Shown here piece by piece: positions 7,152 to 9,458 of a stretch of 9,458 nt of DNA. The notes below the pieces were generated by a model. That model searched no databases. It was not told the origin of the DNA and worked only from the letters and a program-made list of their open reading frames with translations. The DNA lies in contig JADFJB010000152.1 in assembly GCA_022566355.1 (NCBI GenBank), positions 1 to 9,458 on the forward strand, given 5' to 3'. The number at the start of each line of letters is the position of its first letter. The first letter of the stretch is position 1. The DNA is from a candidate division KSB1 bacterium. Its GTDB lineage: Bacteria > Zhuqueibacterota > JdFR-76 > DREG01. Both the position numbers and the translations under genes were made by a program.

Positions 7152-8551
7152 TGTCACACTTTTCAGACCGGGTTGACAAAGCTCTTGCGGATGACAATCT
7201 TAGTGAAGCGCTTAAAAAGGCGACGTCGCAACTGGTTTCCAGGCGATCGACAGCGTTCTCTTCTCTTGAAGATGCCGAGAATCTGAGGGACATTGCCCGC
7301 AATACCAAAATGAAAATCTTACATAATCTAGAAGACAATCTGCTGAAATTTGAGAAAAGTCTACAAAAAAATGGTTCTCATGTCCACTGGGCGAAGGATG
7401 CAGAAGAGGCAAATAATGTAGTCATAGAAATTGCCCAAAAACAGGCTGTAAAGAAGATTGTAAAATCCAAGTCCATGTTGTCGGAAGAAATTCACCTGAA
7501 TACAGCATTGATTAAAGCCGGTATGCAGGTTGTGGAAACGGACCTGGGTGAATACATCGTCCAACTTGCCGGAGATAAGCCATCGCACATCATCGCACCT
7601 ATCATTCATATGACTCGTGAGGATGTCGGCAATCTCATGCATGACCGGTTATCGGTACCTTTTTCTGACGAGCCGGAAGTACTGACTCGAATTGCCAGGC
7701 GAAAGCTCCGCCAGGAATTTCTCGATGCGGATATGGGTATTACCGGAGCGAATTTTGGCGTGGTTGAAACCGGCAGTATTTGTCTTGTCACAAATGAAGG
7801 AAACGCCCGCATGGTCACCACGCTGCCTAAAATCCATGTCGTTTTGATCGGAATCGAAAAATTGGTAGCCACGTTTGAGGATCTTAATCGTTTTTTAAAA
7901 TTATTAGCACGTTCGGCTACCGGACAAAAACTTTCGGTTTATACATCGATCATTCAAGGACCCGGGAAAGGAACTGAAACCGGACCGGAAGAAGTTCATG
8001 TTGTGCTTGTAGATAATGGCCGCAGTGGAATGCTTGGTGGAGACTTAGCTGAGAGTCTCGCATGTATTCGATGTGGCGCTTGTCTGAATGTCTGTCCGAT
8101 CTATAAAAACATTGGCGGCCATGCTTATGGCGATACTTACGCCGGTCCAATTGGATCTATCATCACACCAGGACTCAGGGGATTGGCACAATGGCATGAA
8201 CTACCTGCAGCCAGTACACTTTGTGGCGCATGTAAAGAAGTATGTCCAATACGAATTGATATTCCCAAAATGCTGTTGAAATTGCGTCAAGTCACGCCGC
8301 CAAAGGTCAAAGCTTCAATAAGCTTAAGAATGGCGATAAAATGCTTTGCTGTGATTGCTGGTATCCCAAAAGTATATAAAGGATTTACTGCATTTGGAAG
8401 CAGGTTACTGAGATTTCTTGGCTCAAAAAGTTGGCTAACAAATAATATTCCTTTACTTGACCGATGGACTAAAGTTCGTGATTTCAAGACACCGGCAAAA
8501 AAATCATTTCAAAGGATGTGGCAAGAGAAGATTGCTAAAGATGGAAAATAA
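7151..8551 (+). CDS. lutB: L-lactate oxidation iron-sulfur protein LutB (LldF/YkgF)
   Basis: A 466-residue LUD-domain plus ferredoxin-type subunit of the lactate oxidation complex. Residues about 65-290 form the LUD domain, with GITGANFGVVETGSICLVTNEGN (196-218, shown by its key residues G199, E206, G208, E216) and a glycine-rich IQGPGKGTETGPEE stretch (268-281). A first [4Fe-4S] motif C305-x2-C308-x2-C311-x3-C315-P is followed by LCGACKEVCP with C358, C361 and C365, the form usual in this family. The C-terminal 90 residues are basic and partly hydrophobic, as in other LutB proteins. I chose ATG 7151, overlapping the lutA stop; the TTG at 7148 is an alternative one codon earlier. A GGGG run seven bases upstream may act as a weak ribosome site. 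The 3' end overlaps lutC by 11 nt. Confidence 0.96.
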   Translation: MSHFSDRVDKALADDNLSEALKKATSQLVSRRSTAFSSLEDAENLRDIARNTKMKILHNLEDNLLKFEKSLQKNGSHVHWAKDAEEANNVVIEIAQKQAVKKIVKSKSMLSEEIHLNTALIKAGMQVVETDLGEYIVQLAGDKPSHIIAPIIHMTREDVGNLMHDRLSVPFSDEPEVLTRIARRKLRQEFLDADMGITGANFGVVETGSICLVTNEGNARMVTTLPKIHVVLIGIEKLVATFEDLNRFLKLLARSATGQKLSVYTSIIQGPGKGTETGPEEVHVVLVDNGRSGMLGGDLAESLACIRCGACLNVCPIYKNIGGHAYGDTYAGPIGSIITPGLRGLAQWHELPAASTLCGACKEVCPIRIDIPKMLLKLRQVTPPKVKASISLRMAIKCFAVIAGIPKVYKGFTAFGSRLLRFLGSKSWLTNNIPLLDRWTKVRDFKTPAKKSFQRMWQEKIAKDGK

Positions 8552-9188
8552 ACTTTCAAAATCCAAAGAGGTTATTCTTACGCGTGTTCGAGAATCTCAA
8601 GTCTTGGCCCGACTACCGGAAATAATGCCGGAATCGACTGATGGTTTAAAATCTCACCACCAACCAGAATCAGATCTCCTGAATAGTTTACAAAAGGAAT
8701 TTGATTTGCTCGGTGTGGAGACTTATGTAGAAAAGAATCAGAAAGCTGTATGCAAGCGGCTGCGAAACCTTTTGCAAGACAAATCCGTCCTTAGCTGGAA
8801 CTTAGACAATTTACCTTATGATGCCGGAACTGTTCTGCAAAGCCGGAATGTTTATTTCGAAAGGGATGATAAAATAATACAAGCAAGTGCAGATATTGGG
8901 CTGACAGGCTGCGATGCGGCAATTGCCGAAACCGGCTCTCTTGTGCTTCTTTCAGGAGAAGGGAAACCGCGTACGGCCTCTCTGTTGCCTTTTGAGCATA
9001 TAGCCCTAATCCGCCAGAGTGACATTTATTTCACGATGAGTGATTTTTTCGATAAGAAAGGAAAAGAGGTAAGCCAGGCTTCCTGCATTGATATCATAAC
9101 CGGTCCTAGCAGAACGGCAGACATCGAGCTGTCATTGACTCTTGGTGTTCATGGACCAGGGAAGGTTATTGTCGTGATCGGACCATAG
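8541..9188 (+). CDS. lutC: L-lactate utilisation protein LutC (LldG/YkgG)
   Basis: A 215-residue LUD-domain protein, the third subunit of the LutABC lactate oxidation complex. Family marks are GLTGCDAAIAETGSLVL (key residues G, D, E, G), GEGKPRTASLLPFEHIALI, and the C-terminal ITGPSRTADIELSLTLG with HGPGKV close to the end. Overall length fits the family (about 200-240 residues). ATG 8541 lies within the last codons of lutB, 11 nt of overlap, preceded by the purine-rich AAGAGAAG at 8523-8530, ten bases upstream. An in-frame ATG at 8457 would extend the protein 28 residues into lutB and is less likely, since that stretch has no family similarity and simply reads the lutB coding sequence out of frame. 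Last gene of the operon. Confidence 0.95.
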   Translation: MENKLSKSKEVILTRVRESQVLARLPEIMPESTDGLKSHHQPESDLLNSLQKEFDLLGVETYVEKNQKAVCKRLRNLLQDKSVLSWNLDNLPYDAGTVLQSRNVYFERDDKIIQASADIGLTGCDAAIAETGSLVLLSGEGKPRTASLLPFEHIALIRQSDIYFTMSDFFDKKGKEVSQASCIDIITGPSRTADIELSLTLGVHGPGKVIVVIGP

Positions 9189-9311
9189 GGGTGAAATAAA
9201 AAAGTGTTCAGTCAAATTTCTGATAGTCGTAATTTTGTACATACGTTGCTTATTTATTTTTTAAACATCTATTTGTATTAAAGCATAAACTCCACAAACT
9301 TCTCACAACTA

Positions 9312-9380
9312 CTTTTCCTTTTCCCTTTTTCCTCATATCTCCTTTTCTTTTTCTTTTTCACTTTTCACTTTTTACTTTTT
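9312..9380. repeat. Polypyrimidine tract with CTTTTTCAC-like subrepeats
   Basis: 69 nt on the + strand with no G and only five A residues (9335, 9337, 9360, 9367, 9374). The second half consists of near-repeats of CTTTTTCA, CTTTTCA and CTTTTTA, seven or eight bases each. It may be slippage-generated low-complexity DNA; comparable C/T-rich spacers occur in FCB-group genomes. Confidence 0.75.
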
Positions 9381-9415
9381 GTGGGATTTATTTGGAAAAC
9401 TGTTTCAAAAACTTC

Positions 9416-9447
9416 TTGACTTTAAGATTAATATATTTATTTATACT
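9416..9447 (+). promoter_or_regulatory. Possible promoter for a gene beyond the window end
   Basis: TTGACT (9416-9421) matches the -35 consensus at five of six positions and TATACT (9442-9447) the -10 at five of six. The 20-nt gap is longer than the ideal 17, so strength is doubtful. The surrounding AT-rich sequence and the absence of a gene up to 9458 fit a downstream gene starting just outside the window. Confidence 0.25.
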
Positions 9448-9458
9448 GACAAATAAAA

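Larger units (their letters stand above)
9189..9458. other. Non-coding 3' end of the window after lutC
   Basis: 270 nt without a gene. From 9189 to about 9300 the sequence is AT-rich with no strong hairpin. It then becomes a polypyrimidine tract (9312-9380) and ends in an AT-rich stretch with a possible promoter facing out of the window. Confidence 0.6.

Noticed and set aside
8457-8540. Upstream ATG extending LutC by 28 residues
   Set aside because: This stretch is the lutB 3' coding sequence read in another frame; ATG 8541 gives the normal LutC length.
9228-9245. CGTAATTTTGTACATACG hairpin as lutC terminator
   Set aside because: Only a four-base stem, AT-rich, without a following T-run.

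Overview
The window holds six complete protein genes, all on the + strand, in two functional blocks, with no rRNA, tRNA, CRISPR array or transposase that I can see. Base composition is moderately AT-rich. The spacers contain short dispersed repeats (a 'GAGCGGAGTCGAAGGG' element, a 'TTGAGCTTGTCGAAGGG' element, AGCTA/GCCAATAGC-type repeats and a 'GGCTGAATAGTTACG' element) of a kind I associate with genomes of the Bacteroidota/Calditrichota/KSB1 (FCB) part of the tree. The organism is therefore probably an uncultured or environmental Gram-negative heterotroph of that group. This placement is an inference, not a demonstration.

Block 1 (87-6016) looks like a carbohydrate or uronate uptake-and-processing locus. 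It contains a Gfo/Idh/MocA-family NAD(P)-dependent oxidoreductase, a 703-residue sodium:solute symporter (SSS family) with two unusual hydrophilic insertions, and a 768-residue protein with no signal peptide. That last protein has a fold order (small N-terminal domain, probable TIM barrel, helical C-terminus) recalling GH67/GH20-type glycosidases but without an exact match to their catalytic signatures. The simplest reading is import of a sugar or glycoside by the symporter, then intracellular processing by the other two. The substrate cannot be read from the sequence.

Block 2 (6393-9188) is a tight lutA-lutB-lutC operon (also called lldEFG/ykgEFG), the three-subunit iron-sulfur L-lactate oxidation complex. 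The lutA stop and lutB start overlap by 1 nt, and lutB and lutC overlap by 11 nt. It is separated from block 1 by a 376-nt repeat-bearing spacer and is probably transcribed separately. A speculative link is that block 1 degrades a 6-deoxysugar (rhamnose or fucose type) whose catabolism can release L-lactate, which LutABC would turn into pyruvate.

The final 270 nt are non-coding. They carry an 80-nt polypyrimidine tract and a possible promoter pointing out of the window. The best candidate for something undescribed is the 3710-6016 protein and its partnership with the symporter and oxidoreductase. Nothing in the window shows a defence, mobile or other exotic system.
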